The notes beneath the pieces were generated by a model. The model saw only the letters and a list, made by a program, of their open reading frames with translations. It was not told where the DNA came from and did not search any database. Shown here in pieces: positions 1 to 7,729 of a stretch of DNA of 11,713 nt (position 1 is its first letter; every line of letters starts with the position of its first letter). The translations under genes were made by a program, and so were the position numbers. Source of the stretch: Bacteriovoracaceae bacterium (lineage in GTDB: Bacteria > Bdellovibrionota > Bacteriovoracia > Bacteriovoracales > Bacteriovoracaceae). Where the stretch lies: contig JAKLJM010000032.1 in assembly GCA_023151145.1 (NCBI GenBank), positions 1-11,713 on the forward strand, written 5' to 3'.

Positions 1-1
1 C

Positions 2-1264
2 GAAGAAACCCTAGAGCTTTTGAGTTTGACCTTTTTCATGTACTTGGCCGTTGGATTATTGATTCCATTAATTATTGTAAAAAAAATCAACCTCATCTAT
101 CCAGATCGGTTTAAAGATTTTGTCACAAGACTTGGTTTAATCCTCATAAGTTTCTTGTTAATGGGGCTTACTATCGCATTACAACCAAAACAATTTGCCA
201 CTTTTTTTCGTGTGCATAAATCCCTTCGTTATTACGTTAATCCCATCCATCCACTTTTTAACGCAAGTCGCTTATTCGTAGAACAGACACTTGCGAAAAA
301 TCAAACTTTTACCGTTCTTGGAAAAGAGGCAAAAGTTCGGACGAACTCTCCCAAATCTTTAACCATTTTTATCGTTGGAGAAACGGCCAGGGCGGATCAT
401 TTTGAATTAAATGGATATAAAAGAGCGACGAACCCTCTCTTGAAAAACGAAGAAGTGCTAAGCTTTACCAACGTCACATCATGTGGAACTTCGACAGCTC
501 ATTCTGTTCCCTGTATGTTTTCTGATTTAGGGAGAAAACATTTTGATCGAACGGCAGCGAAATGGCGTTCAAATTTATTAGATATTCTAAATGCGACCAA
601 TGAATTTAAAATTCTTTGGCGAGATAATAATTCAAGCTCCAAGGGCGTTGCAGATCGTGTAGTTTATCAAGACTTCCAATCAAACGTAGTGAATACCATT
701 TGTGATCCAGAAGGCTGTCGAGATGAAGGAATGCTTATTGGACTTGATGACTTTATTCAAAATAATCCCAATAAAAATATTTTCATCGTTCTTCATCAAA
801 TTGGAAATCATGGTCCAGCCTATTTCAAACGTTATCCCCTAACTTTTGAAAAATTTACTCCAATATGTAAAACTTCAGAACTAAATGAATGTAGCAATCA
901 GAATATTGTAAACACTTACGACAATGCCCTGTTGTATACAGATTATTTTCTAGCAAAAACAATCCAGCTATTAAAAAAATACGATACCGAATATCAAACA
1001 TTAATGTGGTATGAGAGTGACCATGGGGAATCACTTGGAGAAAATGGAATCTATCTCCATAGTATTCCCTACTCAATCGCCCCTAAAGAACAAACTCATG
1101 TACCAAGAATATTGTGGCTAGGAAGTAAACTTGCTCAGACAAAAAAAGAATTAAAGAAAAATTTAAACAACGATTATTCTCATGACAATATCTTTCATTC
1201 CATACTAGATATTTTAGATATCGAAACAAAAATAAAAGACAAAAACCTAAGTATCTTCAACTAG
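2..1264 (+). CDS. eptA: Phosphoethanolamine--lipid A transferase (EptA/MCR family), 5' end outside the window
   Basis: The frame is open from the first bases, so the N-terminal membrane helices lie off the left edge. The family transfers phosphoethanolamine from phosphatidylethanolamine to lipid A at the periplasmic face of the inner membrane, lowering surface charge and polymyxin binding. Numbering from the TTG codon at base 20, the last membrane helices occupy about residues 1-55 and the sulfatase-fold catalytic domain follows. All expected catalytic features are visible: E121 in VGETARADH, nucleophile T159 in SCGTSTAHSVPC, H264 in GNHGP, D334-H335 in SDHGES, and H347. Cysteine pairs C155/C165, C228/C233 and C283/C291 match the three periplasmic disulfides of the family. 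The enzyme therefore looks intact. Its stop codon overlaps the 3' end of the convergent HvfC-like gene by 8 bases, with no visible terminator between them. The motifs do not separate EptA from MCR. Confidence 0.93.
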   Translation, partial: EETLELLSLTFFMYLAVGLLIPLIIVKKINLIYPDRFKDFVTRLGLILISFLLMGLTIALQPKQFATFFRVHKSLRYYVNPIHPLFNASRLFVEQTLAKNQTFTVLGKEAKVRTNSPKSLTIFIVGETARADHFELNGYKRATNPLLKNEEVLSFTNVTSCGTSTAHSVPCMFSDLGRKHFDRTAAKWRSNLLDILNATNEFKILWRDNNSSSKGVADRVVYQDFQSNVVNTICDPEGCRDEGMLIGLDDFIQNNPNKNIFIVLHQIGNHGPAYFKRYPLTFEKFTPICKTSELNECSNQNIVNTYDNALLYTDYFLAKTIQLLKKYDTEYQTLMWYESDHGESLGENGIYLHSIPYSIAPKEQTHVPRILWLGSKLAQTKKELKKNLNNDYSHDNIFHSILDILDIETKIKDKNLSIFN

Positions 1265-1934
1265 CCAAGGCTTCAACATAACATAATATGCCTAAAACTT
1301 TCACCCACTCATGAGAAGTCAATTCGTTTAAATTATGCGCTTTAAGAGCTTCATTCATTTCAATGATATTTTTCTTTTCTTTTAACAAAACTAAAAAACT
1401 ATATTCATTACTATTTAGCTCAAGGACTTCAACTTTATTCTCCATTTTAATCATAACCCAATACTTCAACTCATCAAAATGAATCATGCCTGATTCCTCT
1501 TCACTGATTCCATCTTCTCTCTTTCGCCATAAAAAAGGTAAGTTCCAATCTGATTGGAATAAAAAGATTTTATGTAGATCAAAAAAACCATTTAACAGAG
1601 TCTCTTCTGAAAGAATATTTTTTGAATTATCTCGATCATGAAACAACTCCCAAAAAGCTTTCTCATACCGGGCCATTTCACTATACTCTAAATAATTACG
1701 CTCCTTTAAAAAGTCGGAGAACTTGTCTCCATAAAAATTTAAACTTTTAAACGAAGAAGGATAGTGTCTTATATACTCTTGTGCCAGATCAAAAAAAAGA
1801 TCATCTCCAAGTACTAGCCAAGTCATTTCATAATTTTTTGACATAGCTTCTAGTAGTCGAGCCCGATAATCATTGGCGTAAACTCGCAACGATTCATCTA
1901 TCGTTAAATCCCCAGCAGGTAAAATTGAAGCCAT
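1257..1934 (-). CDS. HvfC/BufC-family (DUF2063) protein, orphan
   Basis: This 225-residue protein resembles the DUF2063 family. Members are encoded beside MNIO (DUF692) enzymes and act as partner proteins in making oxazolone/thioamide-type copper-binding peptides (HvfABC/Buf systems). The N-terminal domain is recognisable at about residues 16-100: RVYANDYRARLLEAM, then LGDDLFFDLAQEYIRHYP, then YGDKFSDFL, and RYEKAFWELFHD. The C-terminal domain follows around 130-200 (LPFLWRKR). No DUF692 enzyme or precursor peptide is nearby, so it is an orphan here. The first family helix seems missing from the ATG-initiated product. Residues similar to it (VERSEILM) are encoded in frame just upstream of the ATG, but there is no start codon before the stop at 1965-1967, which suggests N-terminal erosion or a start I cannot see. 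The Shine-Dalgarno sequence is weak (GAAAGAAG). A sequence-specific DNA-binding role, as in an old family name, is not supported. Confidence 0.8.
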   Translation of the reverse strand: MASILPAGDLTIDESLRVYANDYRARLLEAMSKNYEMTWLVLGDDLFFDLAQEYIRHYPSSFKSLNFYGDKFSDFLKERNYLEYSEMARYEKAFWELFHDRDNSKNILSEETLLNGFFDLHKIFLFQSDWNLPFLWRKREDGISEEESGMIHFDELKYWVMIKMENKVEVLELNSNEYSFLVLLKEKKNIIEMNEALKAHNLNELTSHEWVKVLGILCYVEALAS

Positions 1935-2166
1935 GAGTATTTCGCTTCTTTCAACACTGGTAAGTCATATTTTATTCAAAAAAAATGAATACGCTCAATC
2001 TTCACTTACTAGCTCCTTAGTCGTTCTAGGCTTACCTATGTTGGCATCTATCTTACTTCATTCGAGTTGTAGTTTAGAATTTGGCCATGTTATTCTTTGT
2101 CATGTGGCAGCACCATTAATGATCCCAATAGCCTACCTCAGCACTCGGAAATATTGGTTAAAATAG
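1933..2166 (+). CDS. Possible small membrane protein, faintly like the C-terminus of NrsF (DUF1109)
   Basis: This 77-residue ORF has unremarkable codons for this DNA. Two hydrophobic segments are visible at about residues 28-43 and 52-69, followed by a basic C-terminus (TRKYWLK). The segment around C46, with His-rich GHVILCH and C56 before the last helix, faintly recalls the last two helices of NrsF/DUF1109 anti-sigma proteins. Those proteins partner ECF sigma factors controlling hvf-like operons in Caulobacter, which would suit the HvfC neighbour. That family is about 200 residues, so this would be a fragment or a very short relative. Against a real gene: its ATG interlocks with the divergent HvfC start (the shared bases form CATG), so its promoter would lie inside the HvfC coding region, and there is no good ribosome binding site. 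It may be spurious. Confidence 0.38.
   Translation: MSISLLSTLVSHILFKKNEYAQSSLTSSLVVLGLPMLASILLHSSCSLEFGHVILCHVAAPLMIPIAYLSTRKYWLK
1969..1998 (-). promoter_or_regulatory. Possible sigma-70-type promoter for the HvfC-like gene
   Basis: On the minus strand TTGAGC (1993-1998) and TAAAAT (1969-1974) are separated by 18 bp, and the -10 lies 34 bases before the HvfC start codon. It sits inside the divergent 77-residue ORF, so it argues for HvfC and against that ORF. Such matches are common in A+T-rich DNA, so the call is weak. Confidence 0.25.
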
Positions 2167-2191
2167 TTAATTCCAAGAACTCAGAATAAAT

Positions 2192-2234
2192 TATGTTTTA
2201 AATCATGTTCAAGCTCATGATCTAGGACTAGAAT
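2192..2234 (+). promoter_or_regulatory. Activator-type promoter D (16-bp palindrome plus -10) of the Spy-like gene
   Basis: The 16-mer TATGTTTTAAATCATG (2192-2207) agrees at 8 of the 9 positions that are invariant among the other three sites of this window. Its centre is exactly 32 bp from the centre of TAGAAT (2229-2234), which matches the -10 consensus at 5 of 6 positions. The predicted transcription start is near 2241, giving a leader of about 34 bases. It is the most divergent copy (last base G instead of A), and its palindromic symmetry is imperfect. Confidence 0.5.
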
Positions 2235-2274
2235 TTCAATGCTAGGTAAAATGATTATTAATCAAGGAGTCCAT

Positions 2275-2736
2275 ATGAAATTTACAGCAATTATTTTAGG
2301 GTTAGTGCTATTAAGTGCACAGTCATTCGCTCAAATGGGCAATGGTATGGGGAAAGAAGATTGTCGTCCAAGAATGGGTATGCAATCAGAAGTTATGGGC
2401 AAGATGCTCGATGAAGCAACATCAGTGTCAGCTGAGGTAAAAGACCAACTTCGTGCTCTTCATAAAAAACATATGGAAGAGAGAATGGGATTTAATGAAC
2501 AAGTTAGAAATTTAAGAGTAAAACTTGCTGAAAAACTTTTAGATCCAAAAGCAACTAAAGGTGACATCAATAAACTGAAAAAAGAATTTAAAAAACTAGA
2601 AGAAAAAAGAATGGATGCTTCTATGAAAAATTTAGAAGAAGCGACTAAACTTCTAAAACCAATTGCTCCATCAACTGATGCAGATAAAAAACTTCACAGT
2701 CACTTATTTCACTTATTAGGAAATGATGAAAACTAG
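2275..2736 (+). CDS. Spy/CpxP-like Met-rich periplasmic protein
   Basis: The start chosen is the ATG at 2275, because AAGGAG (2264-2269) lies 5 bases before it and a clean signal peptide follows (residues 1-19, cleavage after SFA). An upstream in-frame ATG at 2239 would put 12 polar residues before the signal. The mature protein is about 134 residues. It has a Met-rich opening (M21, M25, M34, M36, M41, M44) with a single Cys30, then a long charged helical region (about 52-128) with a degenerate LTxxQ-type repeat at VKDQLRALHKKHMEER. The tail is His-rich (H141, H143, H146). This architecture fits the Spy/CpxP/ZraP group of periplasmic helical chaperones and metal-binding proteins. The group assignment is by pattern, not by strong identity. 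The Met and His content suggests copper or silver contact, but this is inference. It is monocistronic, driven by promoter D and closed by the terminator at 2751-2782. Confidence 0.83.
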   Translation: MKFTAIILGLVLLSAQSFAQMGNGMGKEDCRPRMGMQSEVMGKMLDEATSVSAEVKDQLRALHKKHMEERMGFNEQVRNLRVKLAEKLLDPKATKGDINKLKKEFKKLEEKRMDASMKNLEEATKLLKPIAPSTDADKKLHSHLFHLLGNDEN

Positions 2737-2750
2737 TTTTAAAAAACTTA

Positions 2751-2782
2751 AAAAAAAGGGAAACTTAGGTTTCCCTTTTTTT
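2751..2782. terminator. Bidirectional intrinsic terminator
   Basis: A perfect 14-bp stem (2751-2764 with 2769-2782) surrounds the loop TTAG. GGGAAAC pairs with GTTTCCC, flanked by seven A on the left and seven T on the right, so the hairpin works in both directions. It serves the Spy-like gene on the plus strand and the OsmC end of the RND operon on the minus strand, and overlaps the osmC stop codon by two bases. Confidence 0.92.
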
Positions 2783-3227
2783 ATTCAAATTTTGCTTGAC
2801 CAGAAAATATTTTTTCACCATTTAAAAAAACATCATATTTGATAGGGGCAGCTTTACTTATCATAAAACTCACACCGCAATACTTCGTCATCGATTTCTC
2901 TACAGCTGAAATTACTTTATCTTTTGAGAGTTGATCTCCAAGTAAAACATACTTTAATCTTACTTCTTTAAAATAAGTCGGCATGGTTTTTTCTGTTAAA
3001 TCAGCATCGATTTCAACATCAAAAGAAAGTGGGACCTCTTTATATTTATTTAGATAAAAAACCACATCCATGGCCGTACAGCCCGCAATCCCTTGAAGCA
3101 CATATTCTTTGGGATTAGGACCTTTATTTAATCCACCACTTTGCAAAGTCGCATCTAAAATATTTTCATGCCCGCGGGTATCTGATTTAAATTGCATCTG
3201 ACTTACCCAAGATAATTTACTAAACAT
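2781..3227 (-). CDS. OsmC-family protein (YhfA-like)
   Basis: This 148-residue OsmC/Ohr-fold protein belongs to a family of thiol-dependent hydroperoxide reductases and related proteins of uncertain substrate. Two conserved cysteines are in the expected places: C50 in GIAGCTAMDVV at the start of the long central helix, and C117 in KYCGVSFM. The helix is preceded by GPNPKEY, whose Glu belongs to the active-site neighbourhood. The KYC form and the KAAPI sequence after it resemble the YhfA branch more than Ohr. I prefer the second Met (3227) over the ATG at 3233: AGGAG is 7 bases before 3227 but only one base before 3233. The gene is last in the DUF2892-tolC-RND operon and its start overlaps the RND stop by 8 bases, indicating translational coupling. 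OsmC-family proteins next to rhodanese and SQR genes may act on persulfides, which is inference. Confidence 0.93.
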   Translation of the reverse strand: MFSKLSWVSQMQFKSDTRGHENILDATLQSGGLNKGPNPKEYVLQGIAGCTAMDVVFYLNKYKEVPLSFDVEIDADLTEKTMPTYFKEVRLKYVLLGDQLSKDKVISAVEKSMTKYCGVSFMISKAAPIKYDVFLNGEKIFSGQAKFE

Positions 3228-6200
3228 GTTCATTCTCCTGATTTTCTAATTGAATTAATTTTAAACGACTATTTCCCACAAACCAAAAATACAAGATAGG
3301 AACAGCAAAACGCGAAAGAATGGTTGCGGCAACTTCCCCAAAGATTAAACTTATCGCCAAACCTTGGAAAATGGGATCAAAAAGCATCACTGAACTTCCG
3401 ACAACAACTGCTGCAGCAGTTAATAGCATTGGCCTAAAACGAAGAACACCCGCGCTTACAACAGACTCCTGAAGAGTATAACCATTACTCATTTGATGTT
3501 CGATAAAATCTACTAAGATAATAGAGTTTCTGACAATAATTCCAGCACCAGCAATAAATCCAATCATTGATGTTGCCGTAAAATAAGAATCAAACATCGC
3601 ATGCCCTGGTAAAATACCAATTAAACTAATGGGGATGGGCGCCATGATAACGAGTGGAACAGTAAAACTTTTAAACCATCCAACAACTAAAACATAAATA
3701 AGTACAAGAACCACTGCAAAGGCAAACCCCATGTCTCTAAAAACTTCATAAGTAATAAACCATTCGCCATCCCATTTAACTACCACATCACTGGTGTTCC
3801 ATGGAACTTCTGCAGTTTGTAGAGGATATTTTATCTTGGAAGTTAAATCCATAATCCCATACACTGGTGCTTCTTCAACACCAGTCATTTCCGCCATAAC
3901 ATATTCAACAGGTTTTAAATTTTTGCGATTTAAAACAATTTGTTCTTTAATTTCTGATGGCTTGCTCATTTTATCAATTTCAACGATTCCTGATTGATAG
4001 GAAGGTGCATTTATTCCCTTTAATGGTTTATCACTTAAACGATCTTCGTCTTTGAAAGACAGAACAACATTAATTTCTTCGGGTGAACTAGTGTCTTCTA
4101 AAAGAGCTAATGGGGATTCCATATACACAATAGCTGCTTGTTCAGAAAAATCTTTTGCACTCACACCAAACATACTTCCTTTGGTGTAGTCAAAAGGAAC
4201 AATTAACTTATTTCTTCCTTTTCTTAAAGTTGAATCAACATCCACTAACGAATTCATTTGATGGAAAATCTTTTCAATCTCAAGAGCTGCTGATTTCCGC
4301 TCTTTTTCACTTGGTCCATAAACTTCAGCGACGATTGTTGCCATGACGGGAGGACCAGGAGGAATTTCTAAAACTTTACTAATGACATTTTGTTCTTTGG
4401 AAAATTGAATGACAACTTTTCGTAACTCTTGAATGATGTCGTGACTAGATGTTTTTCTCTCATGCTTATTTTTTAAAACAACTTGCAAATCACTCTGATA
4501 GTCAAATCTTCGCATGAAAGTATGCTTAACCATTCCTGAAAACGAAAAGGGTGCAGGCTCACCACTAAAAATTTGAACTTTATCAACATTAGGATTATCT
4601 AAGAGTTTGTGTGCAAGTAACTTTGTCTTTTCATGATTCACAAGAAGCGGTGTACTTGTTGGAAAATCAAGTAAAACTTGAAATTCTTCTTTATTATCAA
4701 AAGGAAGCATTTTTACCTTAACTGATTTAGTCGCGACCAATCCCATAGATAAAACTAAAAGCAAAATGCTAAATAAAATAAAGTAAGCACTGTGAGATTT
4801 CTTAACAAAAAACCAGTGCATGATTTTTTCATAAAGCTGATCGAGTTTACTAATTTTTTGAACATCTTCGTTATGATCATTATCGTGATGCTCAGCTTTT
4901 AATATTTTAACTGCGGCCCAAGGAGTAACAATAAAAGCGACTAATAAAGAAAATATCATCGCCACACTGGCACCAACAGGAATAGGCAACATATAAGGCC
5001 CCATCAGTCCTCGAACAAAGGCCATGGGTAAAATCGCCGCTATAACTGCAATAGTCGCGAGAATTGTTGGGTTCCCCACTTCGGCAACCGCCACGAGGGT
5101 AGACTTTAATAGACCTAATTTCTTATTCATGGATAAGTGACGTTCAATATTTTCTACAACAACAATGGCATCATCAACTAAAATACCAATAGAAAAAATC
5201 AGAGCAAATAGAGTCACTCGATTAAGAGTGTAACCCATAAAATAATAGATCGCTAAAGTTAGTGCTAATGTCACGGGTATGGCAATGGCAACAACTAATG
5301 AAGCGCGAAGTCCCATAATAATCGCGATTAAAATGGCCACTGAAAAAGTAGCAAGTAACAAATGTTCAATGAGCTCTTTTGATTTATCATGGGCCGTTGA
5401 ACCATAATCACGAACAATTGTCATTTTAATATCTTTAGGTAGAGATTTTGAAAATACCTCAGCTCTACTTATTAAATTCTTTGAAAGATCGACAACGTTC
5501 GTTCCTTTTCTTTTGGCAAAAGCAATTGAAACTGCCGTCGTTTCTTTTCCGCCTTTATTTACCAGTGAAGATATCTTTGTTCGCTCCTCAGCCCCATCAA
5601 CGATGTCTGCAACCTCGCTTAATTTTACAATCCTACCACCACTTGACCCAACAGAAATAGCCGCCACATCATCTTTTGTTTTATAACGAGCCCCTATTTC
5701 AACATCTAGGACTTCAGATTGAGACCAGTTTTTAGAAACAGGAATAAAATATCCATTTTCCATTAATGATTTAGCCACCATGGCAACGCTTGCACCCGTC
5801 GCTCGTAATTTCTTGGCATCTAGTCTGACTCGAACAACACGCTTTAATCCACCAAGTAATTCTACATTAGAGAGCTCTGGAGTGCTCGAAAGCTCTCGGG
5901 CCAGAGGTGCAATCAATGTCCTTAATTCATAATCATTTAAAAAAGGAGAACTAAAAGTAAGAACTAAAAAGGGAACATCATCAATAGAAAATGATTTTAC
6001 ATTTGATGGAAGTGTAACTTTAGGAAGCTCACCTCTTAAGCCCATTAGTTTATGATGTATTTTAACTAGTGATGGCTCCATGGGCTCACCTACTTTAAAT
6101 CTCACTGTTACAAGTGAACCATGATCCATGGAAGAAGAGTAAACATATTCTACTCCATCTAACCCCCAAACACCTCTTTCAATAACTTCTGTCACACTTT

Positions 6201-6414
6201 TTTGAATTTCATGGGCATTTAAACCAGGTGCCATAGTTTGAATGTCAATCATTGGAACAGAAATTTGTGGCTCTTCTTCTTTTGGCGTCAAATAAATTGC
6301 CATAAATCCCAAGAGTAAACTTGCCAGAGCAATGAGAAGTGTAAGTTTAGATTGAATAAACATACGTGCGAGTGTTCCCGCAAAACCCTGTTTTATTTCA
6401 AAATGTTTTTTCAT
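3220..6414 (-). CDS. RND-family efflux pump, inner-membrane permease subunit
   Basis: At 1064 residues it is full length for an AcrB/HAE1-type resistance-nodulation-division transporter. It shows the two-fold plan: TM1 at about 24-42 and a first periplasmic loop (about 45-345); TM2-6 (about 350-500); a cytoplasmic linker rich in His and Asp (509-516); TM7 at about 544-561 and a second periplasmic loop to about 890; then TM8-12. Proton-relay residues are present: D414 and D415 in ILVDDAIVVVENIERH, R962 at the AcrB K940 position (IIVRNSIILVDF), and R992, equivalent to AcrB R971 (LRFRPMLLT). The EEEPQ and VEYVYS sequences after TM1 typify a branch often encoded beside TolC, DUF2892, rhodanese and OsmC genes. 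I see no convincing CusA methionine relay, so a metal substrate cannot be claimed. The start is 21 bases after the tolC stop, with a weak ribosome site. No membrane-fusion adaptor gene accompanies it. Confidence 0.97.
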   Translation of the reverse strand: MKKHFEIKQGFAGTLARMFIQSKLTLLIALASLLLGFMAIYLTPKEEEPQISVPMIDIQTMAPGLNAHEIQKSVTEVIERGVWGLDGVEYVYSSSMDHGSLVTVRFKVGEPMEPSLVKIHHKLMGLRGELPKVTLPSNVKSFSIDDVPFLVLTFSSPFLNDYELRTLIAPLARELSSTPELSNVELLGGLKRVVRVRLDAKKLRATGASVAMVAKSLMENGYFIPVSKNWSQSEVLDVEIGARYKTKDDVAAISVGSSGGRIVKLSEVADIVDGAEERTKISSLVNKGGKETTAVSIAFAKRKGTNVVDLSKNLISRAEVFSKSLPKDIKMTIVRDYGSTAHDKSKELIEHLLLATFSVAILIAIIMGLRASLVVAIAIPVTLALTLAIYYFMGYTLNRVTLFALIFSIGILVDDAIVVVENIERHLSMNKKLGLLKSTLVAVAEVGNPTILATIAVIAAILPMAFVRGLMGPYMLPIPVGASVAMIFSLLVAFIVTPWAAVKILKAEHHDNDHNEDVQKISKLDQLYEKIMHWFFVKKSHSAYFILFSILLLVLSMGLVATKSVKVKMLPFDNKEEFQVLLDFPTSTPLLVNHEKTKLLAHKLLDNPNVDKVQIFSGEPAPFSFSGMVKHTFMRRFDYQSDLQVVLKNKHERKTSSHDIIQELRKVVIQFSKEQNVISKVLEIPPGPPVMATIVAEVYGPSEKERKSAALEIEKIFHQMNSLVDVDSTLRKGRNKLIVPFDYTKGSMFGVSAKDFSEQAAIVYMESPLALLEDTSSPEEINVVLSFKDEDRLSDKPLKGINAPSYQSGIVEIDKMSKPSEIKEQIVLNRKNLKPVEYVMAEMTGVEEAPVYGIMDLTSKIKYPLQTAEVPWNTSDVVVKWDGEWFITYEVFRDMGFAFAVVLVLIYVLVVGWFKSFTVPLVIMAPIPISLIGILPGHAMFDSYFTATSMIGFIAGAGIIVRNSIILVDFIEHQMSNGYTLQESVVSAGVLRFRPMLLTAAAVVVGSSVMLFDPIFQGLAISLIFGEVAATILSRFAVPILYFWFVGNSRLKLIQLENQENEHV

Positions 6415-6435
6415 ATAGGCCTACTTTTTATTTTC

Positions 6436-7728
6436 TTATATTTCTTTAATAAATTGTAATTTTTGAGCTCGATTTTCAGCTCGCTTCTCTTCAAGTTCCA
6501 AAATTTTCTCATTCAGTGTAATTTCCTGATTGAGTACTTCTAAAAACTGAAGAATATTAATAATGCCATTTTTAAAAAGTTTAGACGTAACACTAACTTG
6601 TTCATTCACAAATTGCTTTGACTCCAAGGAACGAACAAAACTTTCGTTTAATAATTTATCAACATCCTCTATTTTTTTTCTTTCAACTTCATCTCGTTGC
6701 TCCATTGCCAAGAGAGCGTTATTGGCAGCATACGACTGATATAAACTTTTACTATCTAAATTGATGTTCTCTTTGCTAAAAAGGGCCCACTGGACATTTA
6801 GTCCGATCACTTTACTATCTGCGCTGTCTCGATCTCCTTTAAAAAAACTTTGTTCTCCAAAAAGAGAGACTTGAGGACGAAAACGAGCCTTATGTAAATC
6901 AACGGCAACTGATTGAGCCAGTGACTTTTCTTTAAAAGCCTCTGTTTCTGAACGATTATACTGAAAATCTTTCTGTGTTAAATTTCTATACACATATTCA
7001 AAATCAGACTCTCTTACATTTTTAACTGAAATTTTTTCACCACTTAATTCTTCTAGCGCATTCAGTGTTGACGATTTTTTTACTTGCACCATCTCTAAAA
7101 GAGATTGTGTTTTAAGTATTAAATTTTTAATTCCTAATTTTCCAGAATAACCCAACAGATTCTCTCTAGATCCCAACTGATAGCTTGATTCTAGTTTTTT
7201 CATTTGAGTTAATGTTTTTTGGAAAGATTCTTCGTGATACAAATAAGACTTTAACAGTGAAAACATTTTAAAATATTCTGAAAATACCATTTTATTTGTT
7301 GCTTGAAATGATTTTTCTTCTGCAAGAGCAAGATGGTTTGCCATATTTTTATAATTTGTACCAGCAAATCCCTGGTAAAGTGGCAACTGAAAACCGACTC
7401 CCATTTTAGTAAAATGGTTCATACCTGGATCATTTAAAGTTCCTGGCATAAAATCTGCATTCGTTATTTTTCTTTGCGACAATAATGCAAACATATTTGT
7501 CCCAGGATCATCTGTGACAAAGGTCGATCCTTGCAGATAGACATTTGGAAGCCAATGATTTTTGGCCATTTTCAATTCTTCTAAGCTTGCCTTATGTGAT
7601 TCATTCGATGCCTTCACGGCAAAACTACTTTGCTCAACTTTTCTCCATAGTTCTTCAAAATAGGAGTCCGCATTAGCACTAGAAATAGAAGTGAACAAAA
7701 TAAAGAGAAAGCCCTTAAAGCTTTTCAT
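6436..7728 (-). CDS. TolC-family outer-membrane efflux protein
   Basis: This 430-residue exported protein begins with a signal peptide (residues 1-20, cleavage after SANA). Two OEP-type repeats follow, dominated by long amphipathic helices and coiled coil (for example about 45-60, 115-235 and 330-430). Between them are short, strand-like segments such as GVGFQLPLYQGF (about 110-122) and VIGLNVQWALF, typical of the barrel strands of TolC relatives. It would form the trimeric outer-membrane duct for the RND pump encoded next. The start codon follows the DUF2892 stop after a single base, and its AGGA ribosome site lies inside the end of that gene 8 bases before the ATG, so the two are probably translated together. 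No lipobox is visible, so it is not obviously a lipoprotein of the OprM type. Its specificity cannot be read from the sequence. Confidence 0.95.
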   Translation of the reverse strand: MKSFKGFLFILFTSISSANADSYFEELWRKVEQSSFAVKASNESHKASLEELKMAKNHWLPNVYLQGSTFVTDDPGTNMFALLSQRKITNADFMPGTLNDPGMNHFTKMGVGFQLPLYQGFAGTNYKNMANHLALAEEKSFQATNKMVFSEYFKMFSLLKSYLYHEESFQKTLTQMKKLESSYQLGSRENLLGYSGKLGIKNLILKTQSLLEMVQVKKSSTLNALEELSGEKISVKNVRESDFEYVYRNLTQKDFQYNRSETEAFKEKSLAQSVAVDLHKARFRPQVSLFGEQSFFKGDRDSADSKVIGLNVQWALFSKENINLDSKSLYQSYAANNALLAMEQRDEVERKKIEDVDKLLNESFVRSLESKQFVNEQVSVTSKLFKNGIINILQFLEVLNQEITLNEKILELEEKRAENRAQKLQFIKEI

Positions 7729-7729
7729 A

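Noticed and set aside
855..1076. Minus-strand 73-codon frame within the phosphoethanolamine transferase gene.
   Set aside because: It is antisense to the conserved catalytic domain and has no recognisable features.
2..1264. Calling the transferase a mobile MCR colistin-resistance gene.
   Set aside because: The visible catalytic residues are shared by all EptA and MCR proteins, no insertion sequence or plasmid feature is nearby, and base composition matches the neighbours.
2202..2221. Inverted repeat ATCATG-N8-CATGAT upstream of the Spy-like gene.
   Set aside because: The 6-bp arms overlap site D and have no second copy in the window; there is no T run, so it is not a terminator. It could be an extra operator, but one instance is not enough.
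3794..5660. Plus-strand open frames of 60-70 codons inside the RND pump gene.
   Set aside because: They are antisense to an intact, well-conserved gene, lack ribosome sites and resemble no family.
3220..6414. Calling the RND pump a CusA/CzcA heavy-metal exporter because of the Met-rich Spy-like neighbour.
   Set aside because: I could not find a convincing methionine relay or metal-site pattern; R962 and the general motifs fit the HAE1-like branch, so substrate is left open.
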